From positions 186,001-250,000 of the forward strand of contig CAVTTR010000007.1 of the NCBI GenBank assembly GCA_963737745.1: DNA of 64,000 nt, read 5' to 3'. Every line of letters begins with the position of its first letter. Position 1 is the stretch's first letter. The notes beneath the pieces were generated by a model. That model was not told where the DNA came from. It worked only from the letters and a program-made list of their open reading frames with translations, and ran no database searches. The translations under genes and the position numbers were made by a program. This stretch comes from Bog-473 sp963737745 (GTDB lineage: Bacteria; Actinomycetota; Acidimicrobiia; Acidimicrobiales; RAAP-2). Shown here piece by piece: positions 1-9,600 of this stretch.

Positions 1-367
1 CCGTCCCGCTCTGCGTGCGATAGTCGTCGATGACGACGTGGAAGCCACGATCGACCGCGTCCGGGGAACCGGCGATGGAGGCCCACTTCTGTCCGGGAGA
101 CCATGTCACGGCGAGCCGAGCCGAGGTCGCCCACCGTTCCAGACAGGTCGGGGGGGCGCTCGAACGCAGCAGTACGAGAAACGACACCGACGTGCGGTGC
201 GTCCGCCCGATGAGAGTGCCGGGAGCCTGCGCCACCACACGCGGGGCGCTCCGCGACGGCGTCGACGCGACGCTGTGCTTGGTGGCGGCCGCGGCGGCCG
301 ACCCGGCGAAAACGAGTACGGCAGTGACACCCATGACGCTCATGCGCCGCCACGACCAACGCGACAT
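1..367 (-). CDS. S53 (sedolisin/kumamolisin) protease, N-terminal prodomain part, runs off left edge
   Basis: An open frame starts at ATG 367, just downstream of a purine-rich AAGGAAGGGG stretch, and continues without a stop to the window edge (about 122 residues seen). Residues 1-30 form a signal peptide: Arg-rich start, then an MGVTAVLVFAG core and an AAAA-type cleavage area. The next stretch fits the Pro-kumamolisin activation domain: 'GTLIGRTHRTSVSFLVLL' resembles the usual G-x-x-x-R-T/S-x-x-V-x-F-x-V-x-L strand, and the end 'FHVVIDDYR' matches the prodomain segment before the cleavage site. The family makes secreted serine-carboxyl peptidases active at low pH. The catalytic Glu/Asp/Ser region is outside the window, so function rests on the prodomain alone. 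Confidence 0.6.
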   Translation of the reverse strand, partial: MSRWSWRRMSVMGVTAVLVFAGSAAAAATKHSVASTPSRSAPRVVAQAPGTLIGRTHRTSVSFLVLLRSSAPPTCLERWATSARLAVTWSPGQKWASIAGSPDAVDRGFHVVIDDYRTQSGT

Positions 368-494
368 GGGAGTCTGCCCCTTCCTTCGTCCTCGCCGAGC
401 CACGCTCGACACGAAGCCTACCTACGTCGGCGTCAACGGTAATCGTTGTTCTCTCCCAGGACGCCAATGCGTCCCACGCCGTCTGGCCGAAGAC

Positions 495-961
495 TCAGTA
501 GCTGACCGGCCCAGAACCCGTGATCGTCGAGTAGGCGGCGATCGGTTGCACGTCTCGCTGGCGTTGCACTTGCCCGAAGCCTTCTTGGGATCGACGAAGG
601 CGAAGGTCACGGACGCTTGAATCGTCCCGGTGATACCGGCATGTGCGCCAGCACCGCCATAAAGAGTCACCGCTCCAGTACCGCTGCGACCTTGCCGTTC
701 TTGTCCCTGGCTGGTAGCCGTGCCGTAATCGCCAATGGCGCCCGTGAAGAGGATCGGCGCCGAGGCTCCATCGATTTTCTGGACTGACCAGACACTGACC
801 GTGCCGGACGTCGTCCCCGCCGCCAAGGCGGAAGTCGCTCCGGTCCCCACCAGCACAAGAGGCGTCGCAACAATTGCTGCACATCGAGCGACGTGAAAGT
901 AGCCCCGCCACACCGGTGGCTCGTACCAATGAGTCGATCGAAGCTGAGAGGAGTAGATCAT
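495..961 (-). pseudogene. Secreted beta-barrel-like protein, broken by a frameshift
   Basis: The first frame starts at ATG 961 with a long n-region, a hydrophobic core (AAIVATPLVLVGTG) and an A-L-A-A signal-peptidase site. A mature part rich in G, T and V follows, with 'GAVTLYGGAGAHAGITGTI' and 'VTFAFVDPK..GKCN'. At about 555-565 the frame fails. The expected C-terminal strand 'YSTITGSGPVSY' and its stop at 495 are in the next frame, which one added base would restore. The repeated 'G-G-x-G-A-x-A-G-I-x-G-T' pattern resembles small secreted actinobacterial proteins of unknown function. It could be a pseudogene or an indel error. The in-frame alternative (stop at 422) has an unconvincing Arg/Pro-rich tail. 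Confidence 0.5.
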
Positions 962-1174
962 CCGGAAACACCGGCCGGGAGCGACGAGAAGGCGGGCGAG
1001 ATGTCGCCAGGAATGGGATGCGGTCCATACGGGGGCACGGTAGCTGGCGATGTACGGTCCTTCCAAGGTAGAAATAAGTTGCATGTCTTAGATTTCTATA
1101 GTAGGATGTGAATTGTTCCTCGAACGTCCGTCGCAGACGGTTGTTTATTTCGGGGCGGCTCTAAGGAGCTCGTG

Positions 1175-1738
1175 ATGTTTGTTGCCCGTCTTGTTGCCAG
1201 TGTCTCTTGCCGCACCTCACGCCTCGTAACTGTCAGTGGCCTGCTTGTGACGTTTGGAGGCGGTGCCATCGCGATCAGCCAGACCCAGCCGGCGGGAGCG
1301 ACCACCCCAGCGACCTTCACATTGACGGCGGGCGCCCTCTCCATTAGTGCTCCCACTGCGAGCGTGTCCTTAGGCTCGCAGGTGGCGTCTCCGGGCTCAA
1401 GCACAATCAGCGGACCACTTGGGACCGTCACTGTTACCGACCAGCGCGGCGGGGCAACCAGCTGGACAACGTCGGTGATCTCCACCGCATTCACCCCACC
1501 GTCGGGACCGGCAGATCCGGCCAGCAATGTCAGTTACGCCGCTGGAACGATCACCGATTCAGCCACAGTCGTGGCGACCGCAGTGGCGGCAAACGATCTG
1601 ACGGGCGTATCGATCGTCGTGACGGGGGCGAGTACCGGAATAAGCACTGCTAGTTGGAACCCCACGATCTCTGTGGTCGTTCCTCCGAACTTTGCCCCCG
1701 GTGTCTACGCCGCCACGATCACGCACTCGGTTGCCTAA
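1175..1738 (+). CDS. WxL-like secreted surface protein
   Basis: A protein of about 187 residues. ATG 1175 is preferred over GTG 1172 because AAGGAG (1163-1168) lies 6 nt upstream of it. Residues 1-42 look like a signal peptide ending near 'QTQPAGATT'. The mature chain is Thr/Ser/Ala/Val-rich and has the layout of WxL-type domains: an early 'F-T-L-T-A-G-A-L-S-I' strand, a central 'V-T-V-T-D-x-R' strand with a Trp, and a last segment 'SWNPTISVVVPPNFAPGVY' before a terminal T-H-S-V-A. WxL domains bind peptidoglycan non-covalently. The next gene encodes a DUF916-like protein, the usual partner of WxL proteins, only 17 nt downstream, which supports the call. A 1080-1110 AT-rich stretch is the likely promoter region. 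Confidence 0.55.
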   Translation: MFVARLVASVSCRTSRLVTVSGLLVTFGGGAIAISQTQPAGATTPATFTLTAGALSISAPTASVSLGSQVASPGSSTISGPLGTVTVTDQRGGATSWTTSVISTAFTPPSGPADPASNVSYAAGTITDSATVVATAVAANDLTGVSIVVTGASTGISTASWNPTISVVVPPNFAPGVYAATITHSVA

Positions 1739-1755
1739 GAAAGCGAGAACGCATC

Positions 1756-2829
1756 GTGCGCGGTCACCGGACCGCCCTTGTCCTGTTTGTGGGGGCGGTG
1801 ATCCTCGTCCCGTGTTCCACTGCTTTTGCATCGTCGCCCAAGGACCCCACGGCCAGCTCGGGCACAATCGGCATCCGTCTTATTCCGGTTCAGGGTGCTC
1901 TGGCCACTGATCCTCTCGCTAACTCGTACGTCATCGATCGGCTGGCGCCGGGTGCAACGCTCACGCGTACTGTTCAAATCGACAACGACACCGCTGTGGC
2001 AGTTGATGTCTCGGTCTATCCGGGTGCAGCCAGCATCATCGGGGGGAACTTCTCTTTCGCTCCTAGCCACGACGGAAACGAGCTCTCGAGTTGGGCATCC
2101 GTGAGTAGTGCGGTGCTTCGCTTGGCACCGGGTGCCGAGGCGCTCGACACTCTGACGATCAATGTGCCCCCCACTGCCGCAGCCGGTGAGCGCTATGCGG
2201 TGCTTTGGGCTGGAGTGTCGTCCAACCCAACTGGTGGCGACGGTATAACGCTGGTAAACCGAGTCGGGGTCCGGATGTACGTCTCAATTGGTCCCGGGGG
2301 CGCACCTACGCCGAACTTCACCATCGGATCGCTCAGCGCGAGACGCTCTCCCACTGGACAGAAGCTCGTCGTCGCAACCGTTCACAACAGCGGGCCGAGC
2401 ACGTTGGACCTCAGCGGCGACCTGATGCTCTGGGGCGGTCCAGACGGGCTTCGGGCCGGCCCATTTGCAGCGAAGCCCGCATCATTACTCTCACCTGGCA
2501 GATCGGAGGTGGTCAGGGTGGCGCTCGCCGCGGACCTTCCTGCGGGCTCCTGGAAAGCAGCTGTCACACTGACGAGCGGATCTGTCCGACACTCAACGAC
2601 GGGAACCATTCGCTTTCGATCCATCGCCGGCATCAATAAGCGCGGATCATCCATGGGGCTCATCCTTGCCGGAGCTCTCGCGTGTCTTGTGATCGCTGCT
2701 GCTATTGCCTTCCTCACTGTTCGACGCACTCATCCCCGTGGACGCCACCAGCGGCCCATCCGTCGCAAGAGTGTGTTGTCGACTGCCGGCAGGACGGCGT
2801 CAGGCCAACCAGTCAGCCCAAGTCGTTAG
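1756..2829 (+). CDS. DUF916-like membrane-anchored cell-surface protein
   Basis: A protein of about 357 residues, starting at GTG 1756, 17 nt after the upstream stop. It has a signal peptide (RTALVLFVGAVILVPCSTAFA). The extracellular part fits DUF916/WxL-partner proteins: 'I-R-L-I-P...Y-x-I-x-x-L-x-P-G', 'V-Q-I-D-N-D-T', 'S-S-W' and 'L-x-P-G-x-E...I-N-V-P-P-x-A-x-x-G-E-R-Y-A-V'. A second Ig-like domain follows ('VVATVHNSGPSTLDLSG'). A single C-terminal membrane helix (about residues 300-320, MGLILAGALACLVIAAAIAF) is followed by an Arg/Lys-rich cytoplasmic tail. It is probably a wall-facing adhesin or scaffold made with the preceding WxL-like protein. Confidence 0.6.
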   Translation: MRGHRTALVLFVGAVILVPCSTAFASSPKDPTASSGTIGIRLIPVQGALATDPLANSYVIDRLAPGATLTRTVQIDNDTAVAVDVSVYPGAASIIGGNFSFAPSHDGNELSSWASVSSAVLRLAPGAEALDTLTINVPPTAAAGERYAVLWAGVSSNPTGGDGITLVNRVGVRMYVSIGPGGAPTPNFTIGSLSARRSPTGQKLVVATVHNSGPSTLDLSGDLMLWGGPDGLRAGPFAAKPASLLSPGRSEVVRVALAADLPAGSWKAAVTLTSGSVRHSTTGTIRFRSIAGINKRGSSMGLILAGALACLVIAAAIAFLTVRRTHPRGRHQRPIRRKSVLSTAGRTASGQPVSPSR

Positions 2830-2996
2830 TGACCACATTGCCATCGTCCGCGGTCCGCTGAGCCGCCAGAGCCAACCCTGCCACATCCCCAGCCGGCGCG
2901 CTCGCTCGAGGCGCTGGCCGATGAGGAAAACGGAAATCTCGCGGACTCCCCGCGGACTTCCCGCTGGTAGTCGTCTGAGCTGGGGAACAGCTCCCC

Positions 2997-4082
2997 TTAA
3001 TTATTGAAGCGGAATTCGACGACGTCGCCGTCACGCATCACGTAGTCCTTTCCTTCCATGCGCGCCCGCCCTGCGGCGCGGGCGGCAACGACTGACTTCA
3101 TTTCGATGAGGTCCTCAAAACTCACGACTTCGGCTTTGATGAATCCCTTCTCGAAATCGGTGTGGATCACGCCGGCTGCCTTGGGTGCCGTGTCACCAAT
3201 ATGGATGGTCCAGGCTCGCGCCTCTTTGGGCCCCGCCGTGAGGAATGTCTGGAGGCCGAGCGTGGCGAAACCAACATGGACCAGCCGCTCCAGACCGGAC
3301 TCCTCCAGCCCGTAGCTCTCCAGGAGCTCCTTTGCGTCGTCGGCCGGCATACGGGCCAGTTCTGCCTCGATCTGCGCGCAAAGCACGATGGAGCGCGCCG
3401 GAGCCACGCTGTCCGTGAGTTGTTCCACTAACGCGGCATCGGCCAGCGCATCCTCATCGACATTGAAGACGTAAATGAAGGGCTTGGCGGTGAGCAGATG
3501 GAGGTCATACAAGAGCGCACTATCCACCTCGCCCAGTGCCGCCGCGCTGGAAATGGTGCGGCCTTCGTCCAAAATGCGTTGGGCCACGGCGACGGCGTCG
3601 GCCGCCGCTTTGAGCTCGGGACGAGCACGCGCTTCTTTGGCCAGTTTGGGCAGTCGGTTCTCCACCGTCTGCAGGTCGGCCAGGATCAATTCCGTGTTCA
3701 CGGTGGCGATGTCGGAGCCCGGATCAACCCGACCGTCGACATGGATCACATCGTCGTCGTGAAAGACGCGCACCACCTGGCAGATGGCGTCACACTCCCG
3801 GATGGCGGCCAGGAACTTGTTGCCCAATCCCTCGCCCTGCGAGGCTCCTCGTACGATGCCGGCGATGTCGACGAACGTCACCGAGGCCGGCACGATGGGC
3901 GCGTCGTCATACAGCGCAGCCAGCTGCCCCAAGCGGCTGTCGGGCACCGCCACCACACCGACATTGGGATCAATGGTGGCGAAGGGGTAGTTGGCGGCGA
4001 GCACCTCGTTATTGGTGAGGGCATTGAAGAGGGTCGACTTGCCGACGTTGGGGAGGCCGACGATGCCGATGGAGAGAGACAT
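2997..4082 (-). CDS. ychF: Ribosome-binding ATPase YchF (OLA1/EngD family)
   Basis: At 361 residues it is normal length for YchF. An N-terminal G domain carries the P-loop G-L-P-N-V-G-K-S-T at residues 9-17, followed by the 'FATIDPNVG' switch region. A 'VDIAGIVRGASQGEGLGN' G3 region follows. The NKxD element is replaced by 'N-V-D-E', the change that makes YchF prefer ATP over GTP. A coiled-coil insert follows ('ENRLPKLAKEARARP'), then a C-terminal TGS domain (about residues 280-361) ending 'DGDVVEFRFNN'. YchF binds the 70S ribosome and affects stress-related translation. It lies 9 nt downstream of the kinase gene on the same strand, so the two are probably co-transcribed. Confidence 0.95.
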   Translation of the reverse strand: MSLSIGIVGLPNVGKSTLFNALTNNEVLAANYPFATIDPNVGVVAVPDSRLGQLAALYDDAPIVPASVTFVDIAGIVRGASQGEGLGNKFLAAIRECDAICQVVRVFHDDDVIHVDGRVDPGSDIATVNTELILADLQTVENRLPKLAKEARARPELKAAADAVAVAQRILDEGRTISSAAALGEVDSALLYDLHLLTAKPFIYVFNVDEDALADAALVEQLTDSVAPARSIVLCAQIEAELARMPADDAKELLESYGLEESGLERLVHVGFATLGLQTFLTAGPKEARAWTIHIGDTAPKAAGVIHTDFEKGFIKAEVVSFEDLIEMKSVVAARAAGRARMEGKDYVMRDGDVVEFRFNN

Positions 4083-4091
4083 ATCGACCTC

Positions 4092-5147
4092 CTAGGGTGC
4101 AAGCACGCCGGCTGCGGCCGCCAGGGATCGAAGGTCCGACTCTGGACGGGCGCCAGTGTGCGAGATGACCTCGGCGGCACAAATGCCCCCCAAACGAGAG
4201 CTTTGAACCGGGTCCAGGCCGTGTGTCAGCCCGTAGAGCATGCCCGCGGCGAAGAGATCCCCGGCCCCCGTGGTGTCGATCACCCGCTCGACCGGTGCCG
4301 CTGCCACCTCTTCGGGGCCGTGTGCGGTCATCACGACACAGCCGGCGGCGCCGCGTGTCATCACGACGAGCAGGCCGGTCTCCTCGGCCGCCTCCAGCGC
4401 GGCCGCATGCGACGGCGCTCCGAACAGCATGGTGATCTCCTCTTCGTTCCCGAGCAATATGTCGATGTCGTCCACCAACAGATCCAGGAATTCGCGCTGG
4501 TGGCGAGAGACGCAGAACGGGTCCGACAAGGACAGGGCGACCGAACCATCGCCGTCGTGGGCAATGGCGGCGGCGTGCCGCATTGCCTCCTTGGCGGCCG
4601 GGACGTCCCAGAGGTACCCCTCGAGCAGTACGACCGCGGCACGTTCGACGAAGGCGGCTGAAACACCGGCCACGCTCAGCGTGGATGCCGCCCCCAAGTA
4701 CGTACCCATCGTGCGGTCAGCGTCCTCGGAGATCAGCACCATGCAGCGCCCGGTTCCCAGTTCGTCGCTCTCAGCGGTGGCCCCATAGACAGGCTCGAAC
4801 GCCACACCGGCCGCCCGAAGATTCTCGACATACGTATGGCCGACCTCATCATCGGCCACGCTCCCGATGAATCCGGCCCGCCCCCCGAGCGCTGCCAGGC
4901 CCGCTGCCGTATTGGCAACCGAACCACCGGAGACAAACCGGGGGGCGGCCATGATGCTCTGGATGGCCCTGGCCTGGGCCAGGTCGATGAGCGTCATCGA
5001 TCCCTTGGTCAAGCCGACTTCTGCGAGCACCTCATCGGAGGCCGTCTCTAGGACATCGAGAAGCGGCGATCCGATCGCCACCAGGTCCAGCTCAGGTTCG
5101 ATGTCGAGCCCTCGCACCGCGGTTTCATCCGATTCGTTGGCATGCAC
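4092..5147 (-). CDS. PfkB-family sugar/nucleoside kinase (adenosine kinase-like)
   Basis: About 351 residues from GTG 5147. An upstream in-frame ATG at 5222 would overlap the divergent peptidase gene, and the extra 25 residues lack family features. The PfkB signatures are clear: 'GGSVANTAAGLAALGG' near residue 75 (substrate-binding Gly/Asn) and 'DTTGAGDLFAAGML' near the C-terminus with the catalytic Asp and anion hole. The 'DLVAIGSPLLDVLE' start and the ordering resemble actinobacterial adenosine kinase-type proteins (phosphorylation of adenosine to AMP with ATP). Substrate identity is inferred. It is followed at 9 nt by ychF, and a short divergent region of about 44 bp separates it from pepN. 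Confidence 0.85.
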   Translation of the reverse strand: MHANESDETAVRGLDIEPELDLVAIGSPLLDVLETASDEVLAEVGLTKGSMTLIDLAQARAIQSIMAAPRFVSGGSVANTAAGLAALGGRAGFIGSVADDEVGHTYVENLRAAGVAFEPVYGATAESDELGTGRCMVLISEDADRTMGTYLGAASTLSVAGVSAAFVERAAVVLLEGYLWDVPAAKEAMRHAAAIAHDGDGSVALSLSDPFCVSRHQREFLDLLVDDIDILLGNEEEITMLFGAPSHAAALEAAEETGLLVVMTRGAAGCVVMTAHGPEEVAAAPVERVIDTTGAGDLFAAGMLYGLTHGLDPVQSSRLGGICAAEVISHTGARPESDLRSLAAAAGVLAP

Positions 5148-5191
5148 GCTGCGAGAACCTACTCGGAGCGAGGCGGGTAGCCTTCCCGGCA

Positions 5192-7808
5192 ATGTCTTCT
5201 TCTCTTGTTCCCCCAACGACAACCCATCAGGATGCCTTTCGCCTGCCCAGAACGGTCGAACCGCATCTGTACCGCATAGAGCTTGAGCCCGACATTGGCT
5301 CGGCCACCTTTTCGGGAACGGTCGAGATCGACGTCACGGTGCACGAGACGGTGGATCAGATCGTTCTGAATGCAGCCGAGCTGGCCATTAGCGACGTCGA
5401 AGTCCGCACCGAGACCGGCGACGTCATTGGTTGCACCGTCTCGTTCGAGGACGAACTGGAGCAGGCGATCTTCCATCCCTCCACCTCACTGGCCCCGGGG
5501 GCGGCCACGGTGACGTGTCGCTTCACCGGCACTCTGAACGACAAGTTGCGTGGTTTCTACCGGTCTACCTACACCGACGACGCTGGTGAGACCCACACCA
5601 TTGCGACGACTCAGCTCGAGTCGGTCGATGCCCGCCGGGCGTTTCCCTGCTGGGACGAGCCGGATCGCAAGGCCGTCTTCGAAATAAGCCTGACCATCGA
5701 GCGCGATGCGAGATGCATTTTCCAATTCCCCCATCACCGAGGTCCGCCGCGTCGGCAACAAGAACGTCGTGCGCTTCGCTCCGACGATGAAGATGTCGAC
5801 CTACCTGGTCGCCTTCATCGTCGGGCAGCTCGAGACCACCGAGACGATCGACGTCGACGGGGTCCCCCTGCGCGTGGTCTTCACGCCGGGAAAGCGCCAT
5901 TTGGCCGACTTCGCCTTGGCCATCGGGGCGTTTTCCCTTCGTTTCTTCACCGAGTATTTCGGCATTCCCTACCCCGGCGACAAGGTCGACCTCGTCGCCA
6001 TCCCCGACTTTGCCGCCGGGGCGATGGAGAACCTCGGGTGCATCACGTTCCGAGACACCGCCCTCCTCATCGATCCGTCAAGTGCCGCCCGCGCCGAGTT
6101 GGAGAGGGTGGCCGATGTGGTGGCCCACGAAATGGCGCACATGTGGTTCGGCGATCTGGTGACCATGGGATGGTGGGAAGGCATCTGGCTCAACGAGGCC
6201 TTCGCCACCTTCATGGAGATGTTGTGCGTCGACGCCTTCCGACCGTCCTGGGATCGCTGGGTCGGCTTCGCCCCTTCACGCGAAGCGGCCTTGACCATCG
6301 ATGGCGTTCATGCGACCCGGCCCATTGAGTACCCGGTGGGACCGCCCAAGGAGGCCGAGGGCATGTTCGACCTGTTGACCTACGAAAAGGGCGCCGCCGT
6401 GCTGCGCATGTTGGAGCAGTACATCGGGCCCGAGGTCTTCCGCGACGGTGTGCGCACCTATCTGACGGCGCACGCCTACGCCAACACCGTCACCACCGAC
6501 TTGTGGGACGCCCTCGAGGAGGCGAGCGGTGAGCCGGTACGCGACGTGATGAACACGTTCATCCTCCAGGGTGGCCATCCGCTGGTTTCCCTCCGCGGCG
6601 ACACGGTGGAACAGCAGCCGTTCTCCTACGGCGAGGTCCCCGACGGAATTGAGTCAGCCATCGGGGACTCATGGAATGTGCCGGTGGCCGTGCGCGCCTT
6701 GGCCGCCGACGGGAAGCCGGGTGCCGCCACCTCGAAGTTCGTGCTCGACAAGGCGCCGGTCCGGCTCGAGGAGGCACCGCTCGGTCTGGCCGTCATCAAT
6801 GCGGGCGGATGGGGCGTCTTTCGAGTCGGCTATGAAGCCGAGCACCGCCTCGCCCTGGCCGAGCGCCTATCGGAACTGACGCCCTTGGAACGGGCCAACC
6901 TGCTGGCCGACTCGTGGGCCACCACCTTGGCCGGGCACTCCACACTGAAGGAATTCCTCATTGTGGCGGCGAAGCTCGGGCTCGAACCCGATCCCACCCC
7001 GTGGGCTCCTGTCTCCGCGGCCCTGCATCTCGCCCGGCGTTTTGTGGCCGAGGCCGATGTGCCTTTGCTCCACGCCGCGGTGGCTGCACTGGTCGGCCCC
7101 CAATTCGCACATCTCGGCTTCGAGTCCAAGCCCGGTGAGGGGGATCGCACCCCGACGCTGCGTTCACTGGCCATCAACCTGTTGGGCACGATTGGTGCCG
7201 ACCCGGTGGTGAGGCAGGAAGCGGTGCGCCGTTTCGACCAATCACCCGTCGGCGGGGGAACCGGTGACCCGATTCCGGCCGACGTCGAAGCGGCCACGCT
7301 CGCCGTAGTGGCCCAACTCCTGCGGCCAGGCGACTACGACGCCCTCCTGGAGCGCTACCGGACGGCGACCACGCCGCAGGAGGAGATGCGCTCACTCAAT
7401 GCTCTTTCGGCCTTCCCCGACGTTGACCTGGCCGAGCGCACATTCGATCTGGCCATGACCGAGGTCCGCAGCCAGAACGGGTGGCTCGTGGTCTCCTCCT
7501 TGCTGGCCAATCCAGTGGCCGGGCAGGCGATGTGGGGGCGCGTCACCGAGGCGTGGGATGCCATTCTCGAACGGTTCCCCAAGAACGCACACGCGCGGAT
7601 CGCCGAGGCCGTCCCCTCCCTTTGCGGCGACGCAGACTTCGCCCGTTCGGTGGTGCAATTCCTGGCCGACCATCCGGTGGCCTCCGGACCTCGGCGCGTC
7701 GCCCAGTCGGTAGAACGCCTGAACGTCAACGTCGCCTTTGCCGAGCGCGAGCGCGCCAAGCTGGCCGACACCTTCCGGGCAGCCATTGAGGCGACCGCCC
7801 CCGCTTGA
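5192..7808 (+). CDS. pepN: M1 family aminopeptidase (PepN/puromycin-sensitive type), frameshifted
   Basis: Two frames together encode one M1 metallopeptidase of about 870 residues, normal for the family. Frame one (from ATG 5192) holds the N-terminal beta-saddle domain up to 'FEISLTIERDARC'. Frame two resumes at 'SNSPITEV' and carries 'GAMEN' (substrate N-terminus binding), the zinc site H-E-M-A-H with the distal Glu in 'WLNEAF', and the helical ERAP1-like C-terminal domain. Removing one T from the TTTT at 5718-5721 rejoins the frames as '..ARCISNSPITEV..'. The enzyme trims N-terminal residues from peptides in the cytoplasm. A homopolymer indel error is more likely than inactivation, because the second half is intact. 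The stop overlaps the next start (TTGA). Confidence 0.9.
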
Positions 7809-8488
7809 GACCCGTCACGGACAGTCGCCTGCGGGCGCTCATCGACGCCGCGCGCCAGACCCGGGGCTTCATGCCCGACGACGAGGGCGAGGCACTCTTT
7901 CACGCCGCGTTGCGCGCCGGTCAGGCCTCGCTGATCGACCGTGTCCCGGCGACGTTCGTCGAGATAGGGGCATGGTGCGGTAAATCCACTCTCTACCTCG
8001 GCGCGGCGGCGGAAGCCACCGGCGCTGTGCTCTTCTCCATCGATCACCATCGGGGTTCCGAAGAGAACCAACCGGGCTGGGAGTATCACGAGGAAGACCT
8101 GGTCGATCCGCAGCGAGGTCAGATCGACACCTTGCTGCACTGGCGGACCGCCGTCGGCGGAGCGGAGCTCGAAGGCTCCGTGGTGGGGGTGGTGGGCGAC
8201 TCGAGCACCGTGGCCGTCCGCTGGGCGCACCCGCTCGCCTTCTGCTTCATCGACGGAGGTCACGGCGAGGAGCCGGCCTGGGCGGACTTTCGGGGCTGGG
8301 CGCCGCATGTGGTCCTCGGCGGTTGGCTGGCCATTCACGACGTCTTCCCCGACCCAGCCGACGGGGGGCGCCCGCCCTACGAGTTGTTCTGCCGCGCCCT
8401 GGAGTCGGGCCAGTTCGTCGAGGACGGCGCATGTGGCAGCCTGCGTGTGCTTCGCCGCGTGCAACCGTCCACGGCGGAAGACCAATAG
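7805..8488 (+). CDS. Class I SAM-dependent methyltransferase (Methyltransf_24-like)
   Basis: About 227 residues, beginning at a TTG that overlaps the pepN stop by 4 nt (TTGA), so it is likely translationally coupled. Motif I is 'FVEIGAWCGKSTLYLG' (E-I-G-x-x-x-G-K-S-T), with the acidic end of beta2 in 'LFSIDHHRGSEE'. 'FCFIDGGHG' marks motif IV and 'GGWLAIHDVF' the following strand. This is the O-methyltransferase-like Methyltransf_24 subtype. The substrate is not evident. It probably belongs to the same transcript as pepN and meets the prenyltransferase-like gene tail to tail at 8488/8489. Confidence 0.85.
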   Translation: MRPVTDSRLRALIDAARQTRGFMPDDEGEALFHAALRAGQASLIDRVPATFVEIGAWCGKSTLYLGAAAEATGAVLFSIDHHRGSEENQPGWEYHEEDLVDPQRGQIDTLLHWRTAVGGAELEGSVVGVVGDSSTVAVRWAHPLAFCFIDGGHGEEPAWADFRGWAPHVVLGGWLAIHDVFPDPADGGRPPYELFCRALESGQFVEDGACGSLRVLRRVQPSTAEDQ

Positions 8489-9600
8489 TCAGCTGGCCGT
8501 GCAGTCCTTGACCGCCGGGCCCATGCAGTGGGGCTCGGCCAAATCGAGGGCAGCGGGCAGGCATTCGCCTCGGAACAGCCCGGCCGCGGGCGAGGTGCTC
8601 GACAATGCGTCGGCCGCCAGCACCATGGCGCCGAAGGTGTACGTCGTGCGCTCGTTGTCAGGAAACGTGATTTTTTCGGGATAGACCATCCCCGTCCAGT
8701 ACGAACCGTCGCCGAGTCGAAGGTTCTGTGCGGCCACGAAGAGACTGTGTGCGCGGTCGCGCATGCCCAGTGCGTCGAGGGCCAGGACGCATTCGGCTGT
8801 CTCGGCCGCGGTGACCCAATCGCCCGTCGAGACGCAGCGCACACCGAGGCCCTCCATCACAAAGGTCGTCCAACCCTCCATGACGCGACGCCGCCCGGCC
8901 TCTCCTTCGAGCGCCCCCGAGAGCACCGGGTAATACCAGTCCATGGCGAACTCGACCTTGGGCGCAAAGGCGGTGGGGTGGTGCGCCACGGCATGACCGA
9001 GGCGGCCGGCCGCCAGCTCCCAATCCGGTCTGTCCTTGGCCAGACATTCGGCGACGGCAACCGCGAGCGCAGAGAGTGATAGATCGACGAAGATCCGGTC
9101 AAGAGGGCGTACCCCTCCGTATGCCCCGAAGGGTCGAGCGACCACAGGACCGAGCCGTCGGGTTGTTGCCAACGCAGAATGAAGTCGATTCCCCGTTCGA
9201 CGGTTGGCCACAACTCCCGGAGGAATTCGACATCATCGGTGATGAGGTGATGGTGCCAGGCCCCGGCCGCCAGATACGCGCAGACGTTAGTGTCCAGCCG
9301 CTGATCCTTCACCCCGGCGCCCTGGTAATAGTTGAACCAGCTGCCGTCGGGAAGCTGGCGCTCGGCCAGCCACCGGTAGGCGGCTCTTGCTTCCGCGGTG
9401 AGCCCACACACCGAGAGGGCCATCGCTGCTTCCACGTGATTCCACGGATCGCAATGACCTCCTTCGAACCACGGGATCATCCCGTCGGCTCGCTGCACGT
9501 TGGCGATCGCATGCGCCGTAGACAGCACGTCGGTGGCCGAGAGGACACCGGGAACCTCGGGAACCGTGCTCTCGTCGGAGCGCAGGTGCTCCGTCGTCAT
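8489..9600 (-). CDS. Prenyltransferase/squalene-oxidase-repeat (alpha-toroid) protein, frameshifted
   Basis: The first frame starts at ATG 9600 and runs through 'LQ/RADGMIPWFEGGHCDPWNHVEAAMALS', 'LPDGSWFNYYQGAG' and 'LRWQQPDGSVLWS', which are QW-like repeats of an alpha/alpha toroid. It is lost at about 9062-9085. The next frame continues 'ECLAKDRPDWELAAGRLGHA', 'APKVEFAMDWYYPVLSGAL' and 'GDGSYWTGMVYPEKITFP' to the stop at 8489. The joined protein is about 370 residues. Proteins of this type sit beside a glycosyltransferase and a methyltransferase in many actinobacteria, as here (4-nt overlap with the methyltransferase). The catalytic role is unknown; glycan-processing or terpenoid-cyclase-like folds both fit. 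The break is probably an indel. Confidence 0.7.

Noticed and set aside
3498..4661. Long plus-strand ORF over the ychF/kinase region
   Set aside because: It lies antisense to clearly homologous genes and encodes no recognisable fold; GC-rich codons give such shadow frames.
7355..8485. Long minus-strand ORF over pepN's end and the methyltransferase
   Set aside because: Antisense shadow of two well supported genes, with an Arg/Gly/Pro-rich translation and no motifs.
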